From: Okapia johnstoni
Lineage: Eukaryota; Chordata; Mammalia; Artiodactyla; Giraffidae
Length of the DNA stretch: 64,000 nt
Assembly: GCA_024291935.2 (NCBI GenBank)
Contig: CM044321.1
Span: forward strand, 58,708,985-58,772,984
Reading direction: 5' to 3'
Under the pieces are notes generated by a model that was not told the DNA's origin, did no database searches, and was given only the letters and a program-made list of their open reading frames with translations. Positions 1-9,779 of this stretch are shown in pieces (within the stretch, counting starts at the first letter, position 1; every line of letters begins with the position of its first letter). A program made the translations under genes and the position numbers.

Positions 1-352
1 ATCTGGATATCAGGAACCCAGGGAAGTGTCTTGACCTGCACAACCCAAGCTTATCTTTTTGTTAGAACTGGACTTTGAACATGCAGCTCTCCACCTAAAT
101 AAGCTTTCTGCAGAATTTAGGGGGTCCTAAGAGTTGTAGGGTTTCCCTTATATAGTTTTAATGCGAGTGCTCATCAAACTCTTCAGGCAAGTGGTAATGA
201 TCTCTTTGAAAAGAGAAAGAGAAAGATATATGACTGACTGCATTTCAACTTCCAGAAAACTAAAGAGGATGAGGAGTAAAAAGGAAGTAGTAGGTGGGTT
301 GAGTGGCAGGTCAGTTGGAACTCAAGAATTTTAGCTACAAGAGTTTTAGCTA
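1..352. other. No recognised feature
   Basis: I see no gene, named repeat or RNA here. Short open frames exist but show no family resemblance. Confidence 0.5.
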
Positions 353-434
353 AATGTATACATATCACTGATTCATTTTATTGTGTAACAGAAACTAAGA
401 CAACATTGTAAAGTAATTATATTCTAATAGAAAA
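353..434 (+). mobile_element. L1 3' end fragment
   Basis: The stretch resembles the end of ruminant L1 elements: a tract like AGAAACTAAGACAACATTGT followed by AAGTAATTATATTC and an A-rich end. The same motif recurs near 23.15 kb and 60.42 kb. Only about 80 bases remain, with no coding sequence. Confidence 0.6.
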
Positions 435-984
435 AGTAAGATGACTTCAGAAAACTGCTAGGTACATTATATCAGTCAGAAATACATTTGATTTAACCTG
501 CTTGTGGATTACAGCATTAAACCTAAGCACCATCACATCATTTATGACTTACTATGTAGCCAGGAAAGTCAACTGGGATCTTCGACTCAGGGAATAGACT
601 TAATTGGGCAGAGAAGGAAGGAGTAGGAGGATGAGGGGATGGGAGGGTTTTTGAAGCTATGAGCTTCAAAGACCATTTTAAGCAGGTCAGATGCAGGCAA
701 GAGAGGGGGTCTGAACAGTGAGAGGGCAACCTGGAACGTTAGGACGGATGTGCAGCAACTGGGAAGGAGCAGAGATTGAAAAGAGCCGTGATGTAGAGGT
801 GAGAGGCCGCGAGGAAACAAAGCAGGGACCACATTCTCCATAGTGTGAAAGGGGACTAAAATGTGGTTCCTGTCCTTGTGTGTCCACAGCCAAATAGGCA
901 ATCAACAAACAATTTGTGTGGGAAGGTTTTTAGTTGAAGAGATTTACAAAAGCCCCTGGGAACAAGGAGGAATAATAGCCACAG
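435..984. other. No gene; purine-rich stretch
   Basis: Roughly 590-810 is rich in A and G on the plus strand. The open frames on the minus strand here are serine/proline-rich products of that composition. Nothing else is recognised. Confidence 0.5.
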
Positions 985-1170
985 ATACCCACTGAACACT
1001 TTTATGCCAGACACAGCATTCAGTGCTCTCTAAGGTATTATCCCAAAGCCCTGTTATGGTCGCTATCACTGTCTTCATTTTTACTGATAAAGAAGCTGAG
1101 ACTACCTAGCAGAGTAAGTAATTTGCGTAAACTAGTAGGGAGTAGAGCAGGTATTCTCTGAATTTAACAT
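985..1170 (-). repeat. MIR SINE relic, antisense
   Basis: The order of blocks matches a reverse-complemented MIR: a degenerate 'gccaggcactgtgc'-like block, a 'cattttacagatgagga'-like block (here TCATTTTTACTGATAAAGAA) and a 'taacttgcc'-like block. It is strongly diverged. Confidence 0.5.
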
Positions 1171-1239
1171 GATCTCAATAAATCCTGGGATTATTAATTA
1201 TGAAAATAGTGTAAATTGATGCTGCTGATAGTCCTCTCC

Positions 1240-1900
1240 CTTTCTTGAAAAAAATTCTTTTAATGGCAAGGACTGGATTTTAAAATTCATATTAAAATGT
1301 TCTGAAAATTCTGAAAAAGAAGAACAAAAAGAAGGGAAGAGAACTATTAAACATTAAAGCATTACATAAAGTTATAATAATTTAGATATTTGGATGCTGG
1401 TTCTGTGAATAAATAAATTAGTGATACAGAACAGAGAGTAAGTCTGGAAATGTCTGATACTTATGTGGTAAGAATGTAGTATATTATAAAGATGTACATT
1501 ATATCTGATGGACAATGGTTGTTTATTCTATAAATAACAATAAGATAATTGGGTAGCCATTTGTTAATACATACACACACATACATATATACACACACTG
1601 CATACAGTCACAACCCTGCTTCATTTTGTGCATCAAATGCATTCAAGATTTAAATATATGACAACTGATGTCATAAAAGTGCTACAGGAAAACATGGTAA
1701 TATTTTAAAACAATTTACCACAGAAAGGCCTTTCTAAGCCTGGCAGAAACTTCTAAAGCTGCTGAAGGAAAGATTAATAAAATAAGCACACAGAAATAAC
1801 TTTTTTTGTCATGAAAACACTATAAACAAAGTTATAAGACAAACAGCAAGCTGGAAAATGTATTTGCAGTGTAAGATGTAGATGAGGCATTACTACTTTG
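1240..1900 (+). mobile_element. Old L1 ORF2/3' region, segment 1
   Basis: Diverged L1M-type sequence. Blocks such as AAAATTCATATTAAAATG, GATTTAAATATATGACAACT and GAAAGGCCTTTCTAAGC follow the order found in the C-terminal part of L1 ORF2. No long frame survives. The element appears to resume at about 2630, so the intervening antisense L1 was probably inserted into it. Confidence 0.55.
1568..1600. repeat. CA/TA simple repeat
   Basis: Imperfect alternation of ACACACAC and ATATAT inside the old L1. Confidence 0.75.
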
Positions 1901-1904
1901 TTCT

Positions 1905-2625
1905 TTCATGGTAGTACAAGATATCTATGTGTCTAAAATCACCAGGGTTTTAATTTTGTCCTGTCTTATTTTTAAATATCTTACGAGTTTATATTGTGTG
2001 TATTTACTAACAGAGTATTACCACACATTTTGTGTTTTGTGTATATACGACCAGGATCAAGATATAGAGCAGTTTCAGCACCACAGGGACTTTCATGTTA
2101 TTGTTTCATACTCACATCTACCTCCCTCTTGCCCCACTTTCCCCAACTCAGACCCCAGGTAATCACTAATCTGTTCTTCATTTCTATCATGTTATCATTT
2201 AATGAATGTTCCTTACATGGAATCATACTGTCACCTTTTGGGTTTGACTTCTTTTACTCTACATAGTTCTCCTGAGATTTGTTCATTCAGTTGTTGCATG
2301 TAGCTATAGTTTGTTCCTTTTTATTACTGAGTCCATGATATACATGTATCCTGGTTTTTTGGGTGAAAATCATTCACCCATTGAAAGACATCTAGGTTGT
2401 TTTCATTTTTGGCGATTACAAATAAAGCCGTTACAAACAATTCACGTGCGGATTTTTGTGTGAACATAAGCCTATCTCTCTGTCCAGGAGTGCAGTTGCT
2501 GGATTACATGGCAAAACATGTTTACTTTTATAAGAAACTGACAAACGTTTCCAGGGTGCCTGTATTATTTTATATAAACATATAATATATGTAAATATAT
2601 ATAATGTATGTATCAATAATTAAAG
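1905..2625 (-). mobile_element. L1 fragment, antisense, nested in an older L1
   Basis: This is the reverse complement of L1 3' ORF2/UTR sequence. The plus strand shows typical antisense blocks: 'catggaatcatactgtcacc', 'gaaagacatctaggttgttt' and a 'ggattacatggcaaaacatg'-like block. The sense L1 on either side (1240-1900 and 2630-2995) reads as one element in order, so this piece looks inserted. The right edge is an AT-rich TATA tract at 2575-2610. Confidence 0.6.
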
Positions 2626-2629
2626 GGTT

Positions 2630-2995
2630 AGCAGCCCCAAGGAATTAGCAAAGAACAAATATAGGTAGTTCACAGAAAAATAAGAACAAATGGCTCTATA
2701 ACAAGAAGATACACTTAACCTTACTGATACTATGAAATATAAAAAATAAAATTATGATAGTATCATTTTTTCATGTACCCAATTTACCAAGAACAAAAAA
2801 TTTGACAACATATCTGGTGTTTGAGGAAACAGATAGCTTCGTACATTGTTGATGGGGATATAAGCTAATAAAGCCACCTGAAGAACAACTTAACAATATC
2901 TATGGAAAATTTTAATGCCAATGCTCTTTGACTCAGCAATTCTAACTTTAGGAAACTTTTCAATAGATACAGTTATATATGTGTGACATTTGTTA
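2630..2995 (+). mobile_element. Old L1, segment 2
   Basis: Continuation of the sense L1M-type element. 'aggtagttcacagaaaaata', 'aatggctctataacaaga' and 'ctttgactcagcaattctaa' match the conserved order near the end of L1 ORF2 and the start of the 3' UTR. All frames are broken. Confidence 0.6.
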
Positions 2996-2999
2996 ATTC

Positions 3000-3216
3000 A
3001 CTTAATAAGTAATTTATGTGCTAGAGTCTGTTCTGGCTGCTTGGGATACACTGTGCATAAAACAAAGATCCCTGCCCTAGTGGAAATTATATTCTAACAA
3101 GGGGAGAAAGACAATCTATAATAGACAAAATAAACACATGATAAAATATATAGAAAGTGATAGGTGCTCTGGAAAAAGAGCAGGATAAAGGAGATTTGGT
3201 GTGCTGGAGGTGGGTA
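3000..3216 (-). mobile_element. L2 LINE, antisense, segment 1
   Basis: Reverse complement of the L2 3' region. The blocks 'gatccctgccctagtggaaa', 'ttatattctaacaagggg' and 'gaaagtgataggtgctctgg' are the usual antisense L2 landmarks. The element stops at 3216 and resumes at 8839, interrupted by an L1 with target-site duplication. It carries no coding capacity. Confidence 0.65.
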
Positions 3217-3229
3217 TGGGTTGCAATTT
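3217..3229. repeat. Target-site duplication, left copy (L1 in L2)
   Basis: TGGGTTGCAATTT is identical to 8826-8838. The two copies bracket the antisense L1 and match the break in the L2. Confidence 0.75.
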
Positions 3230-3452
3230 ATTTGTTTCTTCCAGTTTTGTTGAGGTATAACTGACATTTAGCACTGTGTAAATTTTAGGTGTACCTGATT
3301 TAATCTACATGCATCATGAAGTGATTATCACAGTAAGTTTAGGGAACACACATCATCTCATATAGATACAAAAGAAATAGCAAGAAACATTTTTTTTTCT
3401 TAGTGATGAGAACTCTTAGGATTTACTCCCTTAACAGCTTTCATATATAACA

Positions 3453-4070
3453 TTGTTGTTGTTCAGTCACTCAGTTGTGTCTGATTCTCTGCGAGCCCAT
3501 GGACTGCAGCACACAAGGCTTTCCTGTCCTTCACCATCTCCCAGAGCTTGCTCAAACTCAGGACCATTGAGTCAGTGATGCCATCCAACCATCTCATCCT
3601 CTGTCGTCCCTTTCTCTTCCTGCCTTCAAATCTTTCCCAGCATCAGGGTCTTTTCCAATGAGTCAGTTCCTCGCATCAGGTGGCCAAAGTATTGGAGCTT
3701 CACCTTCAGCATCAGTCCTTCCAATGAATATTAAGGATTGATTTCCTTTAGGATTGACTGGTTTGATCTCCTTGAGGTCCAAGGGACTCTCAAGAGTCTT
3801 CTCTAACACCACAGTTCAAAAGCATCAATTCTTCGGTGCTCAGTCTTCTTTATGGTCCAACTCTCACATCTGTACATGACTACTAGAAAAACCATAGCTT
3901 TGAGTAAGATGGATCTTTGTCGGCAAAGTAATGTCTCTGCTTCTTAATATGCTGTCTAGATTTGCCATAGCTTTTCTTCCAAGGAGCAAGCGTCTTTTGA
4001 TTTCATGGCTGCGGTCACCATCTGCAGTGATTTTGGAGCCCAAGAAAATAGTCTGTAACTGTTTCCATTG
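3453..4070 (-). mobile_element. BovB LINE 3' part, antisense
   Basis: The plus strand reads as antisense BovB from its 3' end (CAGTCACTCAGTTGTGTCTG) inward to 'tttggagcccaagaaaatag', about 620 bases. It is the 5'-truncated C-terminal coding region plus 3' UTR of an RTE-type LINE. No endonuclease or reverse transcriptase core is present. It is the mirror image of about 5300-5890, forming an inverted pair. An AT-rich 35-bp gap (4071-4104) separates it from the next copy. Confidence 0.88.
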
Positions 4071-4104
4071 TGTATATCATAGAGAATTTATATATATATC
4101 AGCA

Positions 4105-5890
4105 TATAAGAATAGCAAGGAGAGATAAGAAAGCCTTCCTCAGTGATCAGTGCAAAGAAACAGAGGAAAACGATAGAATGGGAAAGACTAGAGATTTCTT
4201 TAAGAAAATTAGAGATACCAAGGGAACATTTCATGCAAAGATGGGCACAATAAAGGACAGAAATGGTAGGGACCTAACAGAAGCAGAAGATATTAAGAAG
4301 AGGTGGCAAGAATACACAGAAGAACTGTACAAAAAAGATCTTCATGACCCAGATAATCATGATGGTATGATCACTCACCTAGAGCCAGACATCCTGGAAT
4401 GCGAAGTCAAATGGGCTTTAGGAAGCATCACTACGAACAAAGCTAGTGGAGGTGATGGAATTCCAGTTGAGCTATTTCAAATCCTCAAAGATGATGCTAT
4501 GAAAGTGCTGCACTTAACATGCCAGCAAATTTGGAAAACTTTGCAGTGGCCACAGACTGGAAAAGGTCAGTTTTCATTCCAATCCCAAAGAAAGGCAACG
4601 CCAAAGAATGTTCAAACTACCGCACAACTGTACTCATGTCACACACTAGTAAAGTAATGCTCAAAATTCTCCAAGCCAGGCTTCAACAGTACATGAACTG
4701 TGAAATTCCAGATGTTCAAACTGGATTTAGAAAAGGCAGAGGAACCAGAGATCAAATTGCCAACATCTGTTGGATCATCGAAAAAGCAAGAGAGTTCCAG
4801 AAAAACATCTACTTCTGCTTTATTGACTATGCCAAAGCCTTTGACTGTGTGGATCACAACAAACTATGAAAAATTCTGAAAGAGATGGGCATACCAGACC
4901 ACCTGACATGCCTCCTGAGAAATCTGTATGCAGGTCAGGAAGCAACAGTTAGAACTGGACATGGAACAACAGACTGGTTCTAAATTGGGAAAGGGTTATG
5001 TCAAGGCTGTATATTGTCATCCTGCTTATTTAACTTATATTCAGAGTACATCATGAGAAATGCTGGGCTGGATGAAGCACAAGCTGGAATCAAGATTTCC
5101 AGGAGAAATATCAATAATGTCAGATATGCAGATGATACCACCTTTATGACAGAAAGCGAAGAACTAAAGAGCCTCTTGATGAAAGTGAAAGAAGAGAGTG
5201 AAAAAGTTAGCTTAAAACTCAGCATTCAGAAAACTAAGATTATGGCATCTGGTCCCCTCACTTCATGGCAAATAGATGGGTAACAGTGACAGACTATCTT
5301 TTTGGGCTCCAAAATCCGTGCATATGATGACTGCAGCCATGAAATTAAAAGACGCTTGCTCCTTGGAAGGAAAGTTATGACTAACCTAGACAGCATATTA
5401 AAAAGCAGAGACATTCATTACTTTGCCAACAAAGATCCATCTAGTCAAAGCTATGATTTTTCCAGTGGTCATGTATTGATGTGAGAGTTGGAATATAAAG
5501 AAAGCTGAGCACCAAAGAATCGATGCTTTTGAACTGTGGTGTTGGAGAAGACTCTTGAGAGTCCCTTGGCCAGCAAGGAGATCCAACCAGTCAATCCTAA
5601 AGGAAATCAGTCCTGAATATTCATTGGAAGTACTGATGCTGAAGCTGAAGCTCTAATAGTTTGGCCACCTGATGCGAGGAATTGACTCGTTGGAAAAGAC
5701 CCTGATGCTGGGAAAGATTGAAGGCAGGAGAAGGGGATGACAGAGGATGAGATGGTTGGATGGCATCACTGACTCAATGGACATGAGTTTGAGTAAGCTT
5801 CGGAAGTTGGTGATGGACAAGGAGGCCTGGCGTGCTTCGGTCCATGGGGTCACAAGGAGTCAGACATGACTGAGTGATTGAACTGAACTG
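4105..5890 (+). mobile_element. BovB LINE, 5'-truncated, sense
   Basis: About 1.8 kb of BovB. It starts in the linker between endonuclease and reverse transcriptase, runs through the RT and C-terminal region, and ends in GATTGAACTGAACTG. The endonuclease domain is absent through 5' truncation. A 9-bp match (GTATATCAT at 4072-4080 and 5891-5899) may be the target-site duplication, though 26 unexplained bases lie before the clear BovB start. Several frameshifts and stops make it inactive. Confidence 0.9.
4519..5283 (+). pseudogene. BovB reverse transcriptase fragment, broken
   Basis: This frame encodes part of the RTE-type reverse transcriptase. The residues FIDYAKAFDCVDHNKL (motif A, with the catalytic Asp of FID) and later RYADDT (motif C) are visible. 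The upstream part of the protein (from about 4105) is in another frame, because one base is missing at about 4555 compared with the expected BovB reading. In-frame stops occur at 4867-4869, where a Trp codon has become TGA, and at 4981-4983, where a Gln codon has become TAA. The frame ends at 5281-5283. In an intact BovB this enzyme would copy element RNA at a nicked target. Here it is clearly a dead relic. Confidence 0.85.
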
Positions 5891-6081
5891 GTATATCATC
5901 CATAGATCATCGAGCATGTATATATATATCCATATATATATATCAAATAGCAGTGTTAATTATATTTATCATGTTGTACATTACATCCCTAGTACTTATT
6001 TATCTTATAACTGGAAGTTTGTGCCTTTTGATTGCCTTCATCCAGTTTGCCTCCCACCAACACCTCCAAACATCTACCTCA

Positions 6082-6132
6082 GCTTCACTGACGACCCTAA
6101 AGCCTTTGACTCTGTGGATCATAGCAAACTGA
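6082..6132 (+). mobile_element. BovB reverse transcriptase motif island (~50 bp)
   Basis: An isolated piece inside antisense L1 sequence reads FTDDPKAFDSVDHSKL, an obvious relative of BovB RT motif A. L1-like sequence borders it on both sides. It is older or more diverged than the neighbouring BovB copies. Confidence 0.7.
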
Positions 6133-6164
6133 TAACCACATATCTAATGTCTTTTTATATGAGT

Positions 6165-6645
6165 TTGTTTGTTTTTGAAGTATAATTGACCTATGACACT
6201 GTGTTAGTTCCTGTTATACAACATAGCAATTTGATATTTCAATATATTTCAAATTGCTCACTGCAAGTCTAATTGCAATATGTTACCACACAAAGCTATT
6301 ATATAGTTATTGACTTTTTCCTCACACTGTACATTTCATACCCATGACTCATTTATTTTTCAACTGGAAGTTTGTGCCTGTTCATCTCTTTCACCTATTT
6401 CTTTCCTTCTCCTGACCTCCTCCCCTCTGACATCCACCTCTTTTTTTCTCTTGAGTCTGTTTCTGTTCTGTTAAGTGTGTTCATTTGTTTTATATTCTTA
6501 GGTTCCACATGTAAGTAAAATCATACAATATTTGTCTTTCTATGTCTGACTTATTTCACTTAATGTAATACCCTCTAGTGCATAATATCCTCTAGTCCAA
6601 CACATAGCAAGATTTCATTTTTTCCTGTTGCTGAGTAAAAATTTC
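6165..6645 (-). mobile_element. Second antisense L1 3' end
   Basis: A second copy of L1 3' UTR in the same orientation as the one at 3232-6080. It has 'gaagtataattgacctatga', 'ggttccacatgtaagtaaaa' and 'atttgtctttctatgtctga' in the antisense order. It ends in a TATATATATGTATACATATATA tract, after which ORF2 N-terminal sequence begins. Confidence 0.65.
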
Positions 6646-6649
6646 ATTC

Positions 6650-6895
6650 TTTATATATATGTATACATATATAGGCAGCATGTGTGTAAGTCTTTTGTAT
6701 CCATTCAGCTGCTCTGTGTCTTTTGACTGGAGCATTTAGTCCATTTACATTTAAAATGATTATTGATAGATGTGTACTGTTATCATTTTTTAAGTTGTTT
6801 TTGGGTTGTTTTGTGTAGTTCTTTTTTGTTTCTTCTTCTTTCAGTGTCATCCCTTGTGATTTGATGACTATCTTTAGTGCTATGTTTGGATTCAT
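6650..6895 (-). pseudogene. L1 ORF2 N-terminus (endonuclease start)
   Basis: The minus-strand frame includes LSIIILNVNGLNAPVKRHR, the highly recognisable start of the L1 ORF2 endonuclease, where the Asn of 'NVNGL' is an active-site-region residue. In a live element ORF2p has about 1,275 residues with an endonuclease and a reverse transcriptase. Here it stops after roughly 30 residues of the domain, where the frame runs into AT-rich sequence and an unrelated L1 3' end. Upstream on the minus strand lies the ORF1-ORF2 spacer and then ORF1. Confidence 0.75.
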
Positions 6896-7270
6896 TTCTC
6901 TTTTTTTGTGTGTGTATTTATTGTAGGTTTTTGGTCTGTGGTTACCATGGGGTTTATATATATCAATCTATATATATGTGATTATTTTAAGTTGCTGATC
7001 TCTTAAGTTCAAATGCATTTTAACTACCTGCTTTTTTACTCCCCTCTTCCCATTTTAACTGTTTTTGACATCATATTTTACATCTTTTTGTTTTATGTAT
7101 TTCTTAACTAACTACTGTAGGTATAGATGATTTTATTCCTGTTGCCTTTCAACCTTCCTACTAGCTTTATACGTGGTTGTTTCACTACCTTTATTGTGTG
7201 TTTGTCTTTACCAGTGAAATTTTTCCTTTTATAATATTTGTGTTTCTAGTTGTGTCCTTTTCTTTTTCGC

Positions 7271-8200
7271 TTAGACAAGTCCCTTTAACATTTCTTGTAA
7301 AACTGGTTTGGTGGTGCTGAACTCTTTCAGCTTTTGCTTGTCTGTAAAACTTCTGTTCTTTGCATTAAATCTGAGTGAAAGCCTTGCTGGGAAGAGTATT
7401 CTCGGTTGTAGGTTTTTCTTTTTCATTACTTTATTTATTTCAAATTAATTTTTTGGAGCATAGTTGATTTACAAGGTTGTGTTAATTTCTGCTGTACAGC
7501 CCAGTGAATCAGTTATACATACATGTATATCCACTCTTTTTTAGATTCTATTCCTGTATAGGTCATTACAGAGTATTGAGTTCCCTATGCTATACAGTAG
7601 GTTCTTATTACTTATCTATTTTACTATAGCAGTGTGTATAGTATGTGTATAGCAGTGTGTATATGTCATTCCCACTCTTCCCTTTCATCACTTTAAATGT
7701 ATTGTGCCATTTCCTTCTGGCCTTCAGAGTGTCTGCTGAAAAATCAGCTGATAGCCTTATAGGAGTTCCCTTGTATGTAACTTGTTGTTTTCCCCTTGCT
7801 GCTTTTAATATTCTATCTTTATCTTTAACTTTTGCCATTTTAATTACAATATGTCTTGGCACGATCCTCTTTTGGTTGATCCTGTTTGGGACTCTCCATG
7901 CTTTCCCACACCTGGATATCTGTTTCCTTTTCAAGGTTAAAGAAGTTTTCAGCTATTATGTTCTCCAGTATGTTCTCTCCCTCTTTCTCTCACTTCTCCT
8001 TCTGGGACCCCCTAAAATGAGAATGTTATTATGCTCTATGTTGTCTCAGAGGTTCTTAAATGGTTCTCATTACTTTTTATTCTTTTTTTGTGTTCAGCTT
8101 CAGTGATTCCCACTACTCAGTCTTCCAGCTTGCTGATTTGTTTCTCTTATCACCTAATCTACTGTTGATCCCTTCTAGTTTATTTTTTATTTCAGTTATT
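7271..8200 (-). pseudogene. L1 ORF1 remnant, interrupted
   Basis: Minus-strand fragments follow the order of L1 ORF1p, the RNA-binding chaperone of the L1 RNP. A frame within 7670-7934 contains MAKVKDKDRILKAA and then GTPIRLSADFSADTLKARR, the conserved C-terminal domain. After the 7435-7665 insertion the C-terminus continues (a DKQKLKEF-like block) to a stop at 7271-7273. Upstream, a coiled-coil and VPEGE-like region is detectable at about 7900-8050 but is frame-shifted. The coiled-coil start is too degraded to place. Confidence 0.7.
7435..7665 (-). mobile_element. L1 3' end inserted in L1 ORF1, antisense
   Basis: About 230 bases of antisense L1 3' UTR ('gagcatagttgatttacaag', 'cagtgaatcagttatacata', 'gagttccctatgctatacag') split the ORF1 remnant. 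The ORF1 reading resumes on each side, so this is a later insertion. The edges are approximate. Confidence 0.65.
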
Positions 8201-8439
8201 GTATTCTTCACCTCTGTTTTGTTCTTTATATTTTTTGCTTGTTAAAAAATTCTGACTTCATACTCTGTTCATTCATTCCTCTCCTCGGTTCTTTAAACAT
8301 ATTTACATTCATTATCTAGAACTCAGATAGACTGCCTACCTCCACTTCTCTTAGTTCTTCTGTTTGGAACATATTCCTTTGTCCTCTCGTTTGGCCTAAT
8401 TTGCTATTTCTATTTCTATGTATTTGGTAAGTTGATTAT

Positions 8440-8825
8440 GTTTCCTCACCTTGGAGAAGTGGCCTTTGTAGGAGATGTCTTCTGTGTCCCAGCAGTGGAC
8501 CCCTCTCTCATCACCAGAGCTGTATATTTTAGGGGTCCACTCCATGTGGGCTGCATGGGTCCTTCTGTTGTAGCAAGCTGCCTACTGTGGGCAGTCTGGC
8601 AGGTGTGGATGACGCTCCACTTGGTTGGTTGCCAGGCCCTGCCTTGTGTGGAGGCTGCCTGCAGCTGGTTAATGGGGTTGGGTCCTGGGGAGGCTGAAGA
8701 TATTTGCTGCTAGTCTTGTGGTTTTTTTTTCCATCAATAGTTTCTCTGTAAACGGTTGTAATTGTGGTGTGCCCATGGGAGGAGGTAACCTCTGGGTCTT
8801 CCTATTCTGCATTATTGGCCACTCT
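8440..8825 (-). mobile_element. L1 5' UTR, antisense
   Basis: GC-richer block resembling an L1M-type 5' UTR. On the plus strand it ends in 'catgggaggaggtaacctct' and 'gggtcttcctattctgc' just before the right target-site duplication. The 5' UTR normally holds the internal Pol II promoter. I see no basis to call it active. Confidence 0.55.
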
Positions 8826-8838
8826 TGGGTTGCAATTT
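8826..8838. repeat. Target-site duplication, right copy (L1 in L2)
   Basis: TGGGTTGCAATTT, identical to 3217-3229. Confidence 0.75.
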
Positions 8839-9360
8839 CAAATGTATGGTTTGGGTTGGCTTCATTGAGGTGACTTGTGAGCAACAACTTGAAGGAGATC
8901 CAGCAGAGATATTTAGTGATTACAGAATATTGTGCTTCCCTATGTTTCCCAGCCCCCTGCAATTAAGCAGGGCCCTGGGACTAGTTTTGATCAATGGACT
9001 ATTTGGGAATGATTTGGGCAGAAATACTTGAGAGTTGGTAAATGATGCCCTCTTTTCTTCCCTGCTGTGGCAACTGCAGAAGCCTCAAATGACGATAGCA
9101 GAGCCCCAAGATGGAAGCAGCCCCAACTATTTGGCTACCACTTGAAAGAATGCCATCTTTATGAACAGTCTACATAGGAATTTTATGTGTTTAAACCACT
9201 GAGATTTTGAGGTTTGTTTGTAATTGCAGTCTAGCCAACCCTCACGAATTCAGGAGGTGAGGGAGTTAGCCATGTGTATATCTCAGCGAGGGGCATTTTA
9301 GGCAGAGGGGAACAGCCAGAGTCAAGGCCTCAAGGGAGGAGAATGCCTGGGTGGTCTAGT
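8839..9360 (-). mobile_element. L2 antisense, segments 2 and 3, split again
   Basis: L2 resumes at 8839-8894 ('cattgaggtgacttgtgagc', 'aacaacttgaaggag') and again at 9250-9360 ('gaggtgagggagttagcc', 'gcagaggggaacagcc'). The sequence between these is a different repeat. Together with 3000-3216 the three pieces read in order as one antisense L2. Confidence 0.6.
8895..9249 (+). repeat. Unnamed mammalian repeat, copy 1, inserted in L2
   Basis: About 355 bases interrupting the L2. Hallmarks are 'ctatgtttcccagcccc', a 'gggactagttttgatcaatg' block and a terminal 'gtttaaaccactgagatttt' block. Two related copies lie at 27295-27600 and 30735-31100. It resembles an old LTR or DNA-transposon family that I cannot name with confidence. 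Confidence 0.5.
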
Positions 9361-9369
9361 GGTTTACAC

Positions 9370-9730
9370 ACAAGTTTATGAAGCATTGTTTCAGTAGCAT
9401 AAAATTAGAAAGAAACTAACTGTTGTTTGCTAGGGGATTTTGAAGAACTTATGGCACATCCATTCAAGGAAATACTAGACAGCTAATATTATAATGCAGC
9501 TTTGTAATTAATTAACAATATAACATCATAATTTGTAGCTAATATTAAAAACAATTAGGTGGCCATTTATGCAATGATATGTAATGATCTCCAAGCTATG
9601 TAATTAAGTAAAAAATGTAAGACTAGAATGGTGTAAATAACATATTATAGTTTAAAACAAATGCCCTATTTATTATAAAAATATGGGTGTACACGTCTGT
9701 ATGTAATTGTTTTAGAGCAAGGTTTTGAAT
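9370..9730 (+). mobile_element. L1ME-type 3' fragment
   Basis: Diverged L1 3' sequence with a 'gctaggggattttgaagaac' block, 'atggcacatccattcaagga' and 'gtaatgatctccaagctat', then A/T-rich sequence. These are landmarks of old L1 3' UTRs. Confidence 0.5.
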
Positions 9731-9779
9731 GTTAGAAACTCACGTCCTTGGAAATAATAAGCTGTGTCACATGCAAGGA

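Larger units (their letters stand above)
3230..8825 (-). mobile_element. Antisense L1, full-length at insertion, now rearranged
   Basis: The element lies between two identical 13-bp copies. Its 3' UTR is at the left (3232-3452, resuming 5915-6080). Its 5' UTR is at the right (about 8440-8825) and abuts the right duplication. ORF1 remnants and the ORF2 N-terminus are recognisable on the minus strand. Most of ORF2 is missing. Two BovB copies, a BovB island and extra L1 3' ends lie inside. The loss of ORF2 may reflect deletion or recombination between L1 3' ends. The outer boundaries are well supported; the internal history is inferred. Confidence 0.65.

Noticed and set aside
3453..5890. A single BovB with twin-priming inversion
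   Set aside because: In twin priming the inverted piece is the 5' part of the element. Here both pieces include the BovB 3' end, so two insertions fit better.
7645..8106. 153-codon plus-strand gene rich in Leu/Phe
   Set aside because: It is the exact antisense of the L1 ORF1 remnant; hydrophobicity comes from reversed Lys/Glu codons.
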